Positions 1-11,769 of a stretch of 64,000 nucleotides of DNA are shown piece by piece (positions within the stretch are counted from its first letter, which is position 1; every line of letters begins with the position of its first letter). The DNA comes from Conus ventricosus (taxonomy: Eukaryota; Mollusca; Gastropoda; Neogastropoda; Conidae), in assembly GCA_018398815.1 (NCBI GenBank), contig CM031595.1, positions 52,214,494 to 52,278,493 of the forward strand. The letters run 5' to 3'. Under the pieces are notes generated by a model that saw nothing but the letters and a program-made list of their open reading frames with translations, made no database searches and was not told where the DNA came from. Made by a program: the position numbers and the translations under genes.

Positions 1-1005
1 ATTAATTGTTTTCGTAGTTTGTTTCTTTTTCAGGATATACCTTTTTTTTTTAAAAATGATCTTACCTGTTTATGATAAGACCTTTTACCTTGTGTTAGTT
101 TGACAGCCCTGTGTGTTTGTGTGAAGTGAACAGGTTTTGTGATTTTTCGGCAGAACATTTCCACAACAATTCAAAGTAAACTGTGCCAGTACTAGTGTAA
201 TGAACTGTTTGTATGTTCTCTGCATACAGTACATAAGTGTGCTGATGCGTGTAATTCAGATTTGAATTGGACAGTTAGTGTGGTGCAAAAGAGCACAAAG
301 TAACATTTTGATGATAGCAACAACACTTATCAGTATCTTTCATTATGAGTAAGTGTGACTCAGCTGAATATCAGCCACACCCAGCCAGCACAGTTTTTCA
401 AGTGCCTATTCCTTTGAGGAAAGTGTGCAGGGTGAGAATGATTAAGAAGAAGTTGGAGGGGAGGGGGGAGCACTTTAGGAAGGGTTAGGGTGTGTGGAGG
501 AGAGAGAGGTGGAGGGAAGGGTGTAAAGGGGATGGGAAGGGGGCAAGGGTGTGTGGGTGGGGTCTCAAGTTGTGCAGATGCTAACCGAATTTCTGGAAAG
601 ATGACCTGGGCTTGGTGAGGATGTGCACACCACAGAACGAAGAAAACCAGATGACCAAACGAAGGGTGAGGTAACCCAGGGAAGAAAGTCTTCATCCTCC
701 AAATGAGCATGGAGCATTGCTTTACCAGTCACAGACCATCTGGCTGCTTGCTAGTTTCACGCCTGATTGAACAGTGTTGTCATCTGTCTTCATACACTCC
801 TTCCAAAGTCTTCTCTCATTCTCTCTCAGCACCTCCCTCCGCAGACGTGTTTATACGGCCATGCTAAAACAGGAAGAAAAGATGAAGAACTAGAGCAGCA
901 GAGGAAGGTGATCAGGCCAATCAGACACTGAAGATTCTCTTCCAGTTTAATTATTACAAGGAATTATAATGAAAGAGGCAGTGCTTGTGTGTATCTAGTT
1001 TAGTT

Positions 1006-1007
<2 letters not shown>

Positions 1008-1061
<54 letters not shown>
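1008..1061. repeat. (GT)n microsatellite
   Basis: About 27 uninterrupted GT units. Confidence 0.95.
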
Positions 1062-1062
<1 letters not shown>

Positions 1063-1492
1063 CAGTTTTGGTTTCTATTGATGGCTGTGTAAAAGCTGAT
1101 CCTGTGTTAAGTTTCAGCGCAGTTTTGATCGTTAGCATCATGTTTTCAGTGCCCATTTAGAAAAACAGATTAATGTCCTTTATGATTTACAGTAGTTCAC
1201 TTTAAGGTCCGCAGATTGGGAAAAATTATTCCTTAAGATGTTACACAACAACATAACAAACAAACAAACAAGCTAAAAACATTGTGAGTAGCATGAAACA
1301 TTGTTGTGGATGTCATGGTTTGTGAAGATTTTTAAAAACTGTAGCTTATGTAAATCTCATTGCAGTATTACTAAAAACAACAGCAGCAACAACACAGCTC
1401 ACTCAGACACGGTTTCAGACTTCCACCCCGTTTCCCCCCAACTTTCTTCCCCATTGAAAAGAAACAGGCACTATAAATTGAAGAAATGGAGA

Positions 1493-1518
1493 CCCCCCCC
1501 CCCCCCCCCCCCCCCCCC
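1493..1518. repeat. Poly-C run, 26 bases
   Basis: Homopolymer C on the + strand. It produces the artefactual poly-proline and poly-glycine open frames on either strand. Confidence 0.95.
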
Positions 1519-2408
1519 TCCCGCGAACCCGCCATACTTCTCCCCCATGCTTCTTGTTTTTTAACAGCAATACACCTAATCTGTGAATAAAGTGTGCATG
1601 CAAGCATACATACTGCTAATCTAGACTCTGTTGCAAGTACATCATGTTTGCCTGAACTGACGGCTTGAAATGACACAAAATCATAACGTTTGTTTATTTC
1701 TTGGTTGGTTGGTTGGTTGTTGTTGTTTCTTTCTTCTTCGGACCTTGTTAGTCATGTTACTTGACTGAGTGTGAGTGCTCGGCCTTTGTTGGCTTCCTCG
1801 GCAGTGCGAACCGTATGTCTGTCGACATCATCAGACCTTGGCTGGAAATACCTGCATGTCATTTTCAGAAATGCCAGCCGTTGTTCAGAATGCCTGAGGG
1901 CTGTAAGCGCAGCAGTGGTACCACAATGTCAAAACTGTTTCCTCACAGTAGAGAGCAGGGTGTGGTGCCGAGTGCCAGTTGTGGCGGAGTCGAGAGTGCC
2001 TAAACCATTCAGCGCACTTGCGGCCCTCCACCCTTTTTCTGTTTTGCATTTTCTGGCGTACTAGGATCCACTTGAAGGAGGAGGTTGTGGCGGGGCAGGA
2101 GGAAGAAAGGGGAGGGAGGGTGTGTGTGTGTGAATGATGTTGAAACTGAACAAAGAGAGGTAAAGGGAACAGAACATTTCACTTTTGTGGTTTATGATGG
2201 AATGGGAGGGTGGGGGGCTTCAGTTTCTACTTTCTTTGCATTTCATGCCATTCTGGTAGGCCATACTCATAGGCCTACTTTAACCTTGTGCAGTGATGCG
2301 CAAATGCTCTCACTCCCTCACCTACCTATCTCACCCCCCCTCCCCCACAGGCATACATCTGCAAATGAGAATTATAGGAGCAACTGCTCTGAAAGAGTTA
2401 TAACATAT

Positions 2409-2447
<39 letters not shown>

Positions 2448-3063
2448 TGCACATATACGCACCCACGCTCCTACACAGACATGCACTTAGGCACACTTAT
2501 GTGCATGAACAAGATTCAGTGTATGCACGCAAATGTAATCATAGGTTAATTTTAACTTCGTTAGAAGGCAGACTGCAAGTGTGTGTGTGTGTGTGTGGTG
2601 CGTGCGCGCGCGTGAGCATGTGCATGCACAATTGCACACTATTACTCTAAGTGCAGTTGCTCTTATGATTTTCTCATCATATGTATTAGAAAAAAACAAG
2701 GTTTTGTTTGCATGTTTTGTGTACTATCAATTTGCAGAGCATTTGACATTTGGGTGGCAGTGTCACCATGGACAGTGTATTCCCATTGATCTGAAGATTA
2801 ATATCAGATCTTTTCCTGTTCATGTGTATACCTATATCACTCATCTGATTTGTCATCTGTAGTGATAGTGTGTCTGTCTATTCTTTGCTCAACATTAGAT
2901 GTACCCGTGAAAAGGAAAACTGATCTGACTTTTCAGAGCAGTTAAAATAGAGCAATCAGTCTGCTTTTGGCAGCTACAGTGACCCGAATACCAGCATTGC
3001 AAGTCTCCTGAACAGCACAGTAAGGAAGATGTGGAAAGGAGCTGCTGCTTCTCCTCCTTTCTG

Positions 3064-3065
<2 letters not shown>

Positions 3066-3108
<43 letters not shown>
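3066..3108. repeat. (CA)n microsatellite
   Basis: About 21 CA units, read directly. Confidence 0.95.
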
Positions 3109-3257
3109 AAAACATAACCTTATTTACCTACCCCCCCAATCAAAAGAGAGAGCATAGGGTTGCTAATAATTTATGGCTCCCAGCAGCTGTTTTTCTTTCC
3201 TTCTTCTCCCCTTTTTGCCTGATCCCTCCTTCCAAATTTCCCTCCCATCTGACTTCT

Positions 3258-3278
3258 CCCCCCCCCCCCCCCCCCCCC
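3258..3278. repeat. Poly-C run, 21 bases
   Basis: Homopolymer C within a pyrimidine-rich stretch (about 3185-3430). Confidence 0.95.
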
Positions 3279-3585
3279 TCAGGGTCTCCTGGCATCCCTC
3301 ATCCCCTTTCCCTCCTCCTCTTCAGGCTTCATATCATCTTCAGCCCACCCCCAGCCCACCCTCTCCCTCCTCTTCAGGCCTCATCTCCAGCCCACCACAC
3401 CCCACTCTCGCCATCCTACCCTAGCCACCCCATCCCCAACCCCCCTGCGGCACCAATCTTGCACTGTTTCTATTTCATTCATGGCGCTGCCCCATTTCTC
3501 CTCCCCTTCCCCCTCCCCTTCTCCTTGCTCAGGCCGCAGCTGCTCAGCTGCTCTTTGAGAGGATGCTATTTTCCTGTGTCTGCTT

Positions 3586-3613
3586 CCCCCCCCCCCCCCC
3601 CCCCCCCCCCCCC
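3586..3613. repeat. Poly-C run, 28 bases
   Basis: Longest homopolymer C run in the window, again on the + strand. Confidence 0.95.
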
Positions 3614-4903
3614 TGTAAACACAGCGACTGACTGGAATGTTTGGGGGACTTGCAAATCCACCTCTCTTTAAACAAGGCTGGAGGGTGGTCAGATGTCTGG
3701 TTGGCAGATTTTTTTTCTTTTTCTTTTTTCTGTTTGTACACTCTCTCAAACATTTTATTGTAGTTACAGTAGCACCGGATGATTGAAAATGAATTGCAAA
3801 TTGTAATCCTCTACAAATATAGTATGATTTGTGTTTCTCATCAGTTCTCGTATTTTTCAGCAAATCAAATAAAGTAAACTCATGCTTATTAGAAGAAAGA
3901 AAATTAGCAAACAAAGAGACTTAGAAGTACAAGGGCGTGTTATGCTTTAAAGTTTTATTGTTCACTGGTCACACAGAAGTATATACTCGAAAGGTTAAAG
4001 TATAAAAATTAAAGAAGTGTTTGATAACCTTAGGAATGGCGGTGAGTGAGAGACATGCAGCGACACATTGTTGCAGGGATTTACCTCTTGGGCAGCATCA
4101 CTTGCCAAAAACCTCTCAGATGAGTCGTTTAACTCACAGTTCAGAGGTCACATGGATATTCGCTGTACATGTCTGTAAAATCAGACAGAGCAGTATATTT
4201 ATACTTCAGGAAAAGGGAAAGAACTTGAAATCAGGAGATATTACAGGTCATCTGGTGGTTCAGCAGCCAAAATGTTAGTAATCAACCAGAACAGGTGATG
4301 TTATTTTGACCTAGTTATCAGGATGCACCATAAAGATCTTCCTGTCAGTATGTTTACATCATAGAAATTTAGAGTTCAGTGTCCTTGTCACACAGATCCA
4401 AGTTCTTCTTGAATTACATTTCAGGATTTTTTTGAATGCATCTAATTCTGAAAAATCAAAACAAAACAACAATGACAACAACAATGGAAAGCACACAGTA
4501 AAAACTAAAATGAAGTTACTAGATGATATGGCCTACCCTTTAGACAGTCTGACTTTGATTTGAAAGGCAACTAGATGATAATGCTATCGCCCTTTTGCCA
4601 GTGAAGTTCAACAAGTGTAGTCAAATGCAGATGTGGATGATTTGATTAGTTGTACAATGGAGAACACATGTATATCTCTGTCAATAGTATCATGGTATTT
4701 GATGACAGTTCTGAGATGATTGTCTTAATCATCAGTGATAGAGTCCTGCAAAATGAACAAGAGAAAGTGTACAAATCATTCAGCAAAGTCATACAGTGGT
4801 TGGAATGATAATATTTGCTTTGGTTTTTACTTTCATTTTCAAAGTAATATCAATTTTGCATCAGCTTAATCAGGATTTCATTACTCTGTGTGATTTCAGT
4901 ACT

Positions 4904-4915
4904 TTGTGTGTGTGT

Positions 4916-4967
<52 letters not shown>
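4904..4967. repeat. (TG)n microsatellite
   Basis: About 32 TG units with one TC interruption. Confidence 0.95.
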
Positions 4968-4970
<3 letters not shown>

Positions 4971-5681
4971 TATAGCAAACACATTTGTGATCCCAGTGGT
5001 ACTTCCTTAGAGTTACAGATGACCTACTTGTGTTTGGCCGCAGGAAAGATTTTGTTTATTCCCACTTCTAGACTTAAAAGAAAACGTACTATTCTGCTGA
5101 AAGAATAAAAAGAAACAAACAAACTGTCTTGTAATTTGTTTCCTTTGTTTGATGGTGTACTAATTTTTCTTTTAAGTTCGTTTATTCCTGTGAAATTTCT
5201 GAAAATGCTGATATGATACAAAATGCATAGCAGCCATATACTTGTACATTACCACGCAATTCCATATGCAGTTTGCATAGAATTATCATCAAATATTGAA
5301 ATCAGGTATAAGACTAATGACCCATAATTTAGAAGAAAAAAAGATGACCTATAAAAGATGTTTTTGAGCAGGAATCAAATAACCCATTGACTTTTCTCTC
5401 AACGACTAACAAGTCATTCCTTCCTGTTTGATAACGCATCATATAGAAAAATATATATGTATCAGCAGAAAAAATAGATCTCAACTGGGCTCAACAGTAT
5501 TGACAAGCTGATTAAAAAACAGTAACAAACCTTTATCAGTAGGTGCCACTCCTAGGTTCTGAATGATAATTTGTCATTGTTATTTTTACTCCTCACCTTG
5601 CACCATCTGCCTTTTTAGAATTCTTTAAGTACAAATTACAGCTGAATCCCCCTTTATTGGTTCATATCTAAGTTCATCATG

Positions 5682-5715
5682 CACACACACACACACACAC
5701 ACGCACGCACACGCA

Positions 5716-5769
<54 letters not shown>

Positions 5770-5770
5770 C
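5682..5770. repeat. (CA)n/(CG) compound microsatellite
   Basis: CA units with scattered CG substitutions, followed by degenerate CA-rich sequence to about 5820. Confidence 0.9.
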
Positions 5771-6243
5771 GCTATTCATAAACACAGGCACACATGCACG
5801 CACACATGCATACATACATGCAAGACTTTCCAGAATTCTGGTACCCAGTAAAAAGTTGAGTTTTGAAATACCATTTATAATGTCTGGGAAAGGACAAACA
5901 TCGGCATTGAACTGGGAGCCCCAATCTCTGTTTCTCTCCTGACAGTCTGTATTGTTGTCCTCTTTTCATGTGAAAGTTACAGAAACAACAGCAAAATTTC
6001 ACTGACGCAGTGATCAGGCAGTTGTGGTGTTAACACTTTTCTGTGCTGTAATCACATTTTGGATGTTTGTAAATTATGTAAGACTTAGATTACTTCTTTC
6101 CATTTGAGTCCTGTTGAGTTTGGCTGAATGAGTCTGTATGACTGTCATCTACACTATTACTCAAGGAAATAATGCTTGCGAAATTTTGTGAACCTGAAGC
6201 GATGAAAGATTTTCATAACCTGTTTCTGTGATGCAGTAAGTCA

Positions 6244-6245
<2 letters not shown>

Positions 6246-6311
<66 letters not shown>
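6246..6311. repeat. (CA)n microsatellite
   Basis: About 33 CA units. Confidence 0.95.
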
Positions 6312-6313
<2 letters not shown>

Positions 6314-6696
6314 TCATTCACACACACTGAGCAATGAACAGTTATTTTCTTTTAGCTCTTTGTAGGGTGTGGAGGATAACAACAGTGGACAAGCGGTTCT
6401 CACTATAAACTTTGAGACGGTGAAAGGAACAGTAATACAAATCTTAGTTTTGAATCAAGCTTTTTAAATCAGCGTTTGTGTTTGTCAAGCAAGACCTTCA
6501 ATCAACATGGAATTAAATTACATTGCTCAATTTTATCAACTTAATGAATTCAGCTTTTTTTTTTTTAAAGGAACTAGTGAACACATTGCTGTAGAAAACA
6601 TTGAATGTGTTTTAAGAGATGTCTTTCTAAGAAGCTGATGAGGTAAGGTAGTCTATATTTTGGGCAGTGAAAAACAACATGGAATTCATCTTGTAA

Positions 6697-6722
6697 ACAC
6701 ACACACGCACGCACGCACGCAA

Positions 6723-6815
<93 letters not shown>
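6697..6815. repeat. (CACG)n followed by (CA)n microsatellite
   Basis: A regular CACG tetranucleotide array changes into pure CA at about 6773. It is the longest alternating purine-pyrimidine tract in the left part of the window. Confidence 0.95.
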
Positions 6816-6819
<4 letters not shown>

Positions 6820-7150
6820 TCATGTACAAATCTCTGATGGTTATACTTACAAAATACATTGTTCCATTACTTTCTTATTTTTTTGTATCAGTTTTTTTCA
6901 GCCATGTACATGTGTTACATAAGCTTTCTTTGTCAAAATTCAATTAAATTGGAGGCATCGTTGATTTTTTTCTCTCCTTTCCCTCCCACGCTGCCTTACT
7001 TTTTTTTTCATTTTTATTTCTTTTTTTTGTTGGTTTTATTTCAGTTATGAGGATTGAAAACTACCCTTGATAAAATCAGCCAGTTTAATAAGCGTCAAGT
7101 TTCTAACATAGTCCACTTCTAAAGCGCTTCATTGTTCTGTCTTTCCATAG

Positions 7151-7188
7151 AGAATCGTCTGCAGGAAGATGGACAGGGTTACTTTAAG
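7151..7188 (+). CDS. Candidate small internal exon (unassigned)
   Basis: A 38-bp segment lies between a pyrimidine-rich acceptor (TCTTTCCATAG) and a GTAGGG donor. One frame reads NRLQEDGQGYFK and is open; another is also open. Neither joins directly to the 9020 SOCS exon in the required phase, so at least one exon would have to lie between. No family match. It could be a 5' UTR exon of the SOCS7-like gene or a chance pair of splice motifs. Confidence 0.25.
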
Positions 7189-7475
7189 GTAGGGCCGCCT
7201 TGTATGTTGTACCGCTCTACTATTGCTTCTGCTTGGCTTGCCCCGTCTTCTCAGCCATCAAAGACATGACGGCTCACCACACGCGCAGGCTCCATTCACA
7301 TAACCCCCACACCCTCCACCACCAGCCCACCATCCCTCCCCTTGAAAAAAACGTGCTTTTCCAACTCTCCCCCTCACCCGTCCGCCTCCACCATTCATGG
7401 CTTTCCCAAAGGCACACATTCTCCTCCTATCCCCACCCTCTTCACTGTTGCTTCACCCTCCCCTCCCTCCCCCTG

Positions 7476-7499
7476 CCCCCCCCCCCCCCCCCCCCCCCC
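7476..7499. repeat. Poly-C run, 24 bases, next to a 3' splice-like site
   Basis: The C run continues into CTCTCCCCAG at 7499-7508, forming an extreme pyrimidine tract in front of a possible exon. Confidence 0.9.
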
Positions 7500-7722
7500 T
7501 CTCCCCAGTCCCAGGACAGGCTCAGACTTCCGGCTGCCGCGCTGATTATAAGGAAATGGGAACCAGCTTCTTGAAGAGCAGGCCTGGCGGCAGGAAAAGG
7601 GAACCGCTGACAGACCAGTGCAGTGAGGGGGTGCCGCACGCAGTTCTGAAACTGCTGCTGCTGGGTGTGGATAGACCTTGTGGTGTTGTGTCCCTTGAAG
7701 TTCATTCAGTCCCTTGTCCACC

Positions 7723-8083
7723 ATGGGTTGGGGACAGAGGCCTCTGCCTCTGCTGCCCTTGGCCTCCTCACCACCCCGGGTAGAAGCGCACAAAGACGGC
7801 GACGACCCTCACTCCCATCTCCATCGCCTGTGCTTCAGTCAGTCGTCCTCCTCTCACCATGTTTCATCATCGTGCAAGTCGGTGCTGTGTGGGTCCAATC
7901 ACGCGGGTTCCTCCAAGGGTGTCGCCATTCCAAAGGACATTCCCAGGGTCAGGTTGTGTAGGAGCGCATCAGATGCAGGTCCCTCCGGAGACCTCAGAAC
8001 AAAGCGTCATGAACAGAGAGGGAAAAGTGGCTCAGTGACCAGAGGTTGGTTCCCTGAGGTTTTGTCCAGTGAAAGAAATGTTG
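7723..8083 (+). CDS. SOCS7: Candidate N-terminal exon of the SOCS7-like gene
   Basis: This GC-rich block stands out from its AT-rich surroundings. It has an ATG in excellent context (CCACCATGG) and 120 open codons with many C/G third positions. The product is rich in Ser, His and basic residues, as expected for the disordered N-terminal part of SOCS6/7 proteins. The frame can leave at a GTAGAC donor after 8083 in phase 1, exactly the phase the 9020 exon needs. Joined to the three downstream exons it gives 915 nt, or 304 residues plus stop, shorter than vertebrate SOCS6 or SOCS7. A strong acceptor at 7507-7508 would make 7509-7722 the 5' UTR of this exon. There is no direct homology evidence for the N-terminal residues. 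A competing frame starting near 7555 is open to about 7780, and other donors are possible. Confidence 0.4.
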
Positions 8084-9019
8084 GTAGACTGTGGAATTAG
8101 TGTTGACATTTTCTGTGGATTGGGTTAACATTTTCCATGGACTGCAGTGAACTACAGTGCGTTTGTGAAAATTGTACGATGTATAGTTGAAAAGGGGAAC
8201 TGTAGTTCTGTGTAGATGAAATGCCTTTATGCAGACATGACTGCAACATTGGCAAAACATTGGGGGGGTTTGAATGTTAGCTTTAATGCAGCTTTATACA
8301 GGATGCAGCTACAGATGTCTCCAGCTTTACTGCATCATTTACCCATGCACACGTATACATTCACACACACACACACATAGGCATCCAGATGCTTACACAC
8401 ACACATACACTCATACTTTACATTTCTGTTGAAAAGTTACAGTAAAACTTGACAAATATAAATAAGAATAGCAAAAGTTTTTTTTTCATTCAGTCGTTAA
8501 GTTAACACTTAAAGCAGAGTATTGTTTATTTGTGTTTATAAACGTGCTTTAAAAGAAAAAAAACAAGAAACAAAACAGTCTGAGGAACACTAGAATCAAC
8601 AAGAACAGTCAATAGTCTGTGACAAGAAAAAATATAACCATGAAGAAGAAAATATTTGAAAGTCTTATTTTAAGGAGATTCAGTTTCACCCGATTTAATG
8701 TCTTTAACTGGCACCATAAACCCCCTCCATTGTCTCTGACCTCCTCCACTCTCTATGGTCTCTGGAACTGGGGAAGGATAGCCCATGTAACTCCCACCCA
8801 GCTCTGAAAAAAAGAAAAGAAGTAAAACAGACAGATGTCGGTAGCTGCGTGCACAGTTTATATATATTGAATTGTGACGAGGTGTAAAAACGCATTGGGT
8901 TCTTTTTGCTCCGTGGTGCGCATAGAAGCTTGTTTTCACAAACGCTGCTGTTAGACTCGATGTCATTCTGCCAGTGCCAGTGTTGCTTTGACACATCTGT
9001 GTTGTTCTGTCCCTGCCAG

Positions 9020-9081
9020 GTGCTGTTCCTGCTGCCCGTTCTCACAGAGACTTCATAGAGAGCATGAAGCAGCTGAAGGAT
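9020..9081 (+). CDS. SOCS7: SOCS7-like exon immediately before the SH2 domain
   Basis: A 62-bp exon between CCCTGCCAG and the consensus donor GTGAGT. In the frame set by the next exon it reads AVPAARSHRDFIESMKQLKD after one split codon. Splicing to 13100 gives ...MKQLKD|CGWYWGP..., which matches the short helical segment that precedes the SH2 core in SOCS6/7 proteins. The phase (1 in, 0 out) agrees with the next exon. The other two frames are worse: one stops within the exon and the other breaks the SH2 frame. Confidence 0.75.
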
Positions 9082-9123
9082 GTGAGTACTATTGGGGCAT
9101 GCATTCCTCCTGCCTCTGTGTGA

Positions 9124-9124
<1 letters not shown>

Positions 9125-9180
<56 letters not shown>
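9125..9180. repeat. (TG)n microsatellite just inside the intron
   Basis: About 28 TG units starting 44 bp after the exon donor at 9082. Confidence 0.95.
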
Positions 9181-9182
<2 letters not shown>

Positions 9183-9261
9183 TGCATGCGGTGATGCAAA
9201 CAAGGTTTTCTATTTTGTCTTTCCATCTTAGTATCTCTCAGATTATCTACCCCCTATTCTG

Positions 9262-9274
9262 TTGCTCTCTCTTT

Positions 9275-9334
<60 letters not shown>

Positions 9335-9381
9335 GTCTTCTCCTCTTCACCTCCCTTTCTCCTCACTTCCTCCCTCCCTCC

Positions 9382-9434
<53 letters not shown>

Positions 9435-9710
9435 TCTCCCCCTCTTCTCCATTTCTTCTCCCCCTCCCCCCCCCCCTCTTCTGTCTGACTGCCTCTGGCT
9501 CTCTCTCAGTCTGACTCTCTGTTCCCCCCCACCCCTCCCGGTCTCTCTCTCTCTCTCCCTCTCCCATCTCCCCATCTCTCTCCCTTCTGTTCATTTGTCT
9601 GACTGACTGACTGTCAGTCTGTCCGTCTCTCTCCCTCCCTCCCTTCCTCCCTCCCTCTGTCTCTGCGTTTTTGTCTCTCTCTTTCTCTCTTTTTTTTTCT
9701 CAGATGAAGA
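9262..9710. repeat. CT-rich low-complexity tract
   Basis: Nearly pure pyrimidine on the + strand: (CT)n with C- and T-rich interruptions. A second tract of the same kind lies at 9801-9925. Open frames here are Ser/Leu or Glu/Arg repeats, not genes. Confidence 0.95.
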
Positions 9711-9800
9711 AGGTGGGGAAAACGCTAATATTCTGTGTCTCTGAAGAAGAGGATGGGTAGTATACATTGACAATTAAAACTGTCATAAAAACTTGATTTT

Positions 9801-9828
9801 GAATATTCTCTCTCTCTTTCTCTCTCTG

Positions 9829-9882
<54 letters not shown>

Positions 9883-9925
9883 CTCTCCTCTCTCTCTCTC
9901 TCTCTCTCTCCTCTCCTCTCTCAGA
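9801..9925. repeat. (CT)n tract
   Basis: Interrupted CT array, about 125 bp. Confidence 0.95.
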
Positions 9926-10489
9926 GGGAGGGATTTTCTCTCTGTCGAGAAGATTTAGGGGAGTTTCTTCCTCCCAAACTCAGTAGAAGTCTTTTGGGCC
10001 ACCACACTAAAGAATTCACCAGGTTCCTCCAGTTTGGTTGTTTATAGCCTACCAGGTTTGGGTCTCTGCAAATGTTTCCCTAATCAGCCTGTATGTGGTC
10101 AGTTCATAACTTTATTGTGGGTTTTTTTCCTGTCTTCCCCTCCTCTCCCTCTTTCAACAGTTCCCTGGAGGATTGTATTAGCAAAGCCATTGAATCTTGT
10201 TACTTTGCCGCATATACATAGTTTTCTTTTTTTTGACTGGTGTCGGTCGTGACAAGCTCCCAGCATAACATTACCAGTTGCCAAAATCCCCTGAAGCCGG
10301 AGTGTGGCTGCCCACAGGGCGGGGTAATCAAAACGGTCACGCACGTAATGTTCTCATCTCTAGCTGATGCATTTGCACCATCGTGTTCAAGTGCTTCGGC
10401 TGTTCGGATGATCCCTGGAGTCTTTAGCCAGGGTACGACGACAACAACAATAACAACAACAACAACAACAATCCCTCATTGCTAATAGT

Positions 10490-11150
10490 GGATCCCAGAT
10501 AAGTGAATTGTTGAACAGATTGATGACCAGACTATGTCTTCTGATTGTGGACAGTTATATCAGTATTGACAGTGGTTTAGCTTTGTGTTTCGTGCAGTCA
10601 TTCAACAAGCCAGGCAACTTCTTGTTCGCTGCCTGTCAGGCCATCAAAGACATTTGCAAATAGAGGGATTGTGATGGGCCTTCCTCCAGTGCTGACTGTG
10701 CTTACATGATCTTCCAGTGCATCAGGCATGATGCGTTTCCAGAAATATGTTGAAAAGTGAAGGTGATAGAAAGCAGCCCTGAGGAACTCCAACTGAAGTA
10801 TGGAACCACTCACCAGCAACATCCTGTATGAGCACTGCGCTAGTGACCTGGAGCACAGTAGCTGTATAGTGTTAATACGTTTCTGCCCGATATGAAATAT
10901 CGCATAATGCCTGCTGCTAGACTCAGTCGAAAGCTTTCTTGAAGTATGTGAAGATTTGTTAGAATTTTGATGCTATGTATGTTTTTCTCTAGAAGGGTAC
11001 ATAGGTTGAAGATATGTTTGATGTACTTCTGCCATTACGGAATCCAGCCTGCTCTTCAGCAGTTTTGGTATCAGTTTGTGGTTGCAGTCTATTCAGAATG
11101 ATTTTCAGCATTGCTTTGCTGGTATGGCTGATCAAGTTTACAGTAGGATT
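10490..11150 (-). mobile_element. Dead RTE-like non-LTR retrotransposon reverse transcriptase fragment
   Basis: Conceptual translation of the - strand, with several stops and frameshifts, shows the order of motifs of a non-LTR reverse transcriptase: SKAMLKIILNRL, then AEEQAGFRNGRST, then FKKAFD, then GEWFHTSVGVPQGC.LSP.LFNIFLE, then DALEDH and ITIPLFANVFDGLTG. The expected FADD catalytic box reads FANV. This is an inactive fragment lying antisense within the SOCS7-like intron. Clade assignment rests on motif resemblance only. Confidence 0.75.
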
Positions 11151-11458
11151 TCATCATACTAATGATTGAAATTATCTGGATTTTTTTAATACTTGAGTTT
11201 TTTGTAATCTATTATATTTTCCATTGTATTTGTCAGGAATATCCACGGTGTAAAGTATTTGATGTTGTATACTCGTTTGGTGGTGGTGGTGGTGGTGGTG
11301 GTGGTGGTGTGTTCTCTTGGTGTGTTCAGGGGCATAGTGTACCGAAACTTAGTTTTACTTACTTTATGCTTTATCTATTACCCAAATCAAAATTCTTGAA
11401 ATTCTCATATTCATATTCTGTCTCTCTTTCTCTTTCCTTCCCTCTCTCTCTGTCTTTT

Positions 11459-11484
11459 GTGTGTGTATGTGTGTGTATGTGTGT

Positions 11485-11516
<32 letters not shown>

Positions 11517-11535
11517 GTGTGTGTGTGTGTGGTGT
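11459..11535. repeat. (GT)n microsatellite, interrupted
   Basis: GT units with several single-base interruptions. Confidence 0.9.
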
Positions 11536-11769
11536 GACATGGACATTCTGTATGACCTGGTTATCAGATTCAGAGAAGTTAGATTTTTTTTTTTCTCATC
11601 ACAATCCAGTGTTGTGATTTTTATTTCCTTTAGCGAGCAGCTGTCGGGGTGTTTCTGTTTCACATGACAGAGAAACGTAGTTTGCCATTTTCTTTTCTCC
11701 AGTGACAAAAGGCTATGACCATCTTGAAAAATCCATCATTGGAGACCAAACTCTCACACATTCAAGATT

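Larger units (their letters stand above)
1..7150. other. No recognised gene; probable upstream or intronic DNA of the SOCS7-like gene
   Basis: I see no exon with recognisable homology here. The stretch holds GT/CA microsatellites (about 1008-1061, 2410-2445, 3066-3108, 4904-4967, 5682-5770, 6246-6311, 6697-6815) and three poly-C runs. A moderately GC-rich piece at about 1760-2060 has open frames in two registers but no family match I can name and no clear splice sites. Missing 5' exons of the downstream SOCS7-like gene could lie here or outside the window. Confidence 0.5.

Noticed and set aside
1371..1676. Glycine- or proline-run open frames over poly-C tracts (also near 3400-3900, 7340-7790 and 19414-19632)
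   Set aside because: Created by homopolymers. Only the separate ATG-started segment at 7723-8083 is kept as a candidate exon.
2400..2650. Long open frames of alternating Thr-His or Cys-Val across CA/GT tracts, here and at about 5680, 6600, 9090, 43420, 48550, 52300, 54430, 54820, 57000, 59430 and 62000
   Set aside because: Dinucleotide repeats without stops; no non-repeat homology and no gene structure.
9262..9700. Ser/Leu-rich and Arg/Glu-rich open frames
   Set aside because: CT-rich low-complexity DNA in an intron.
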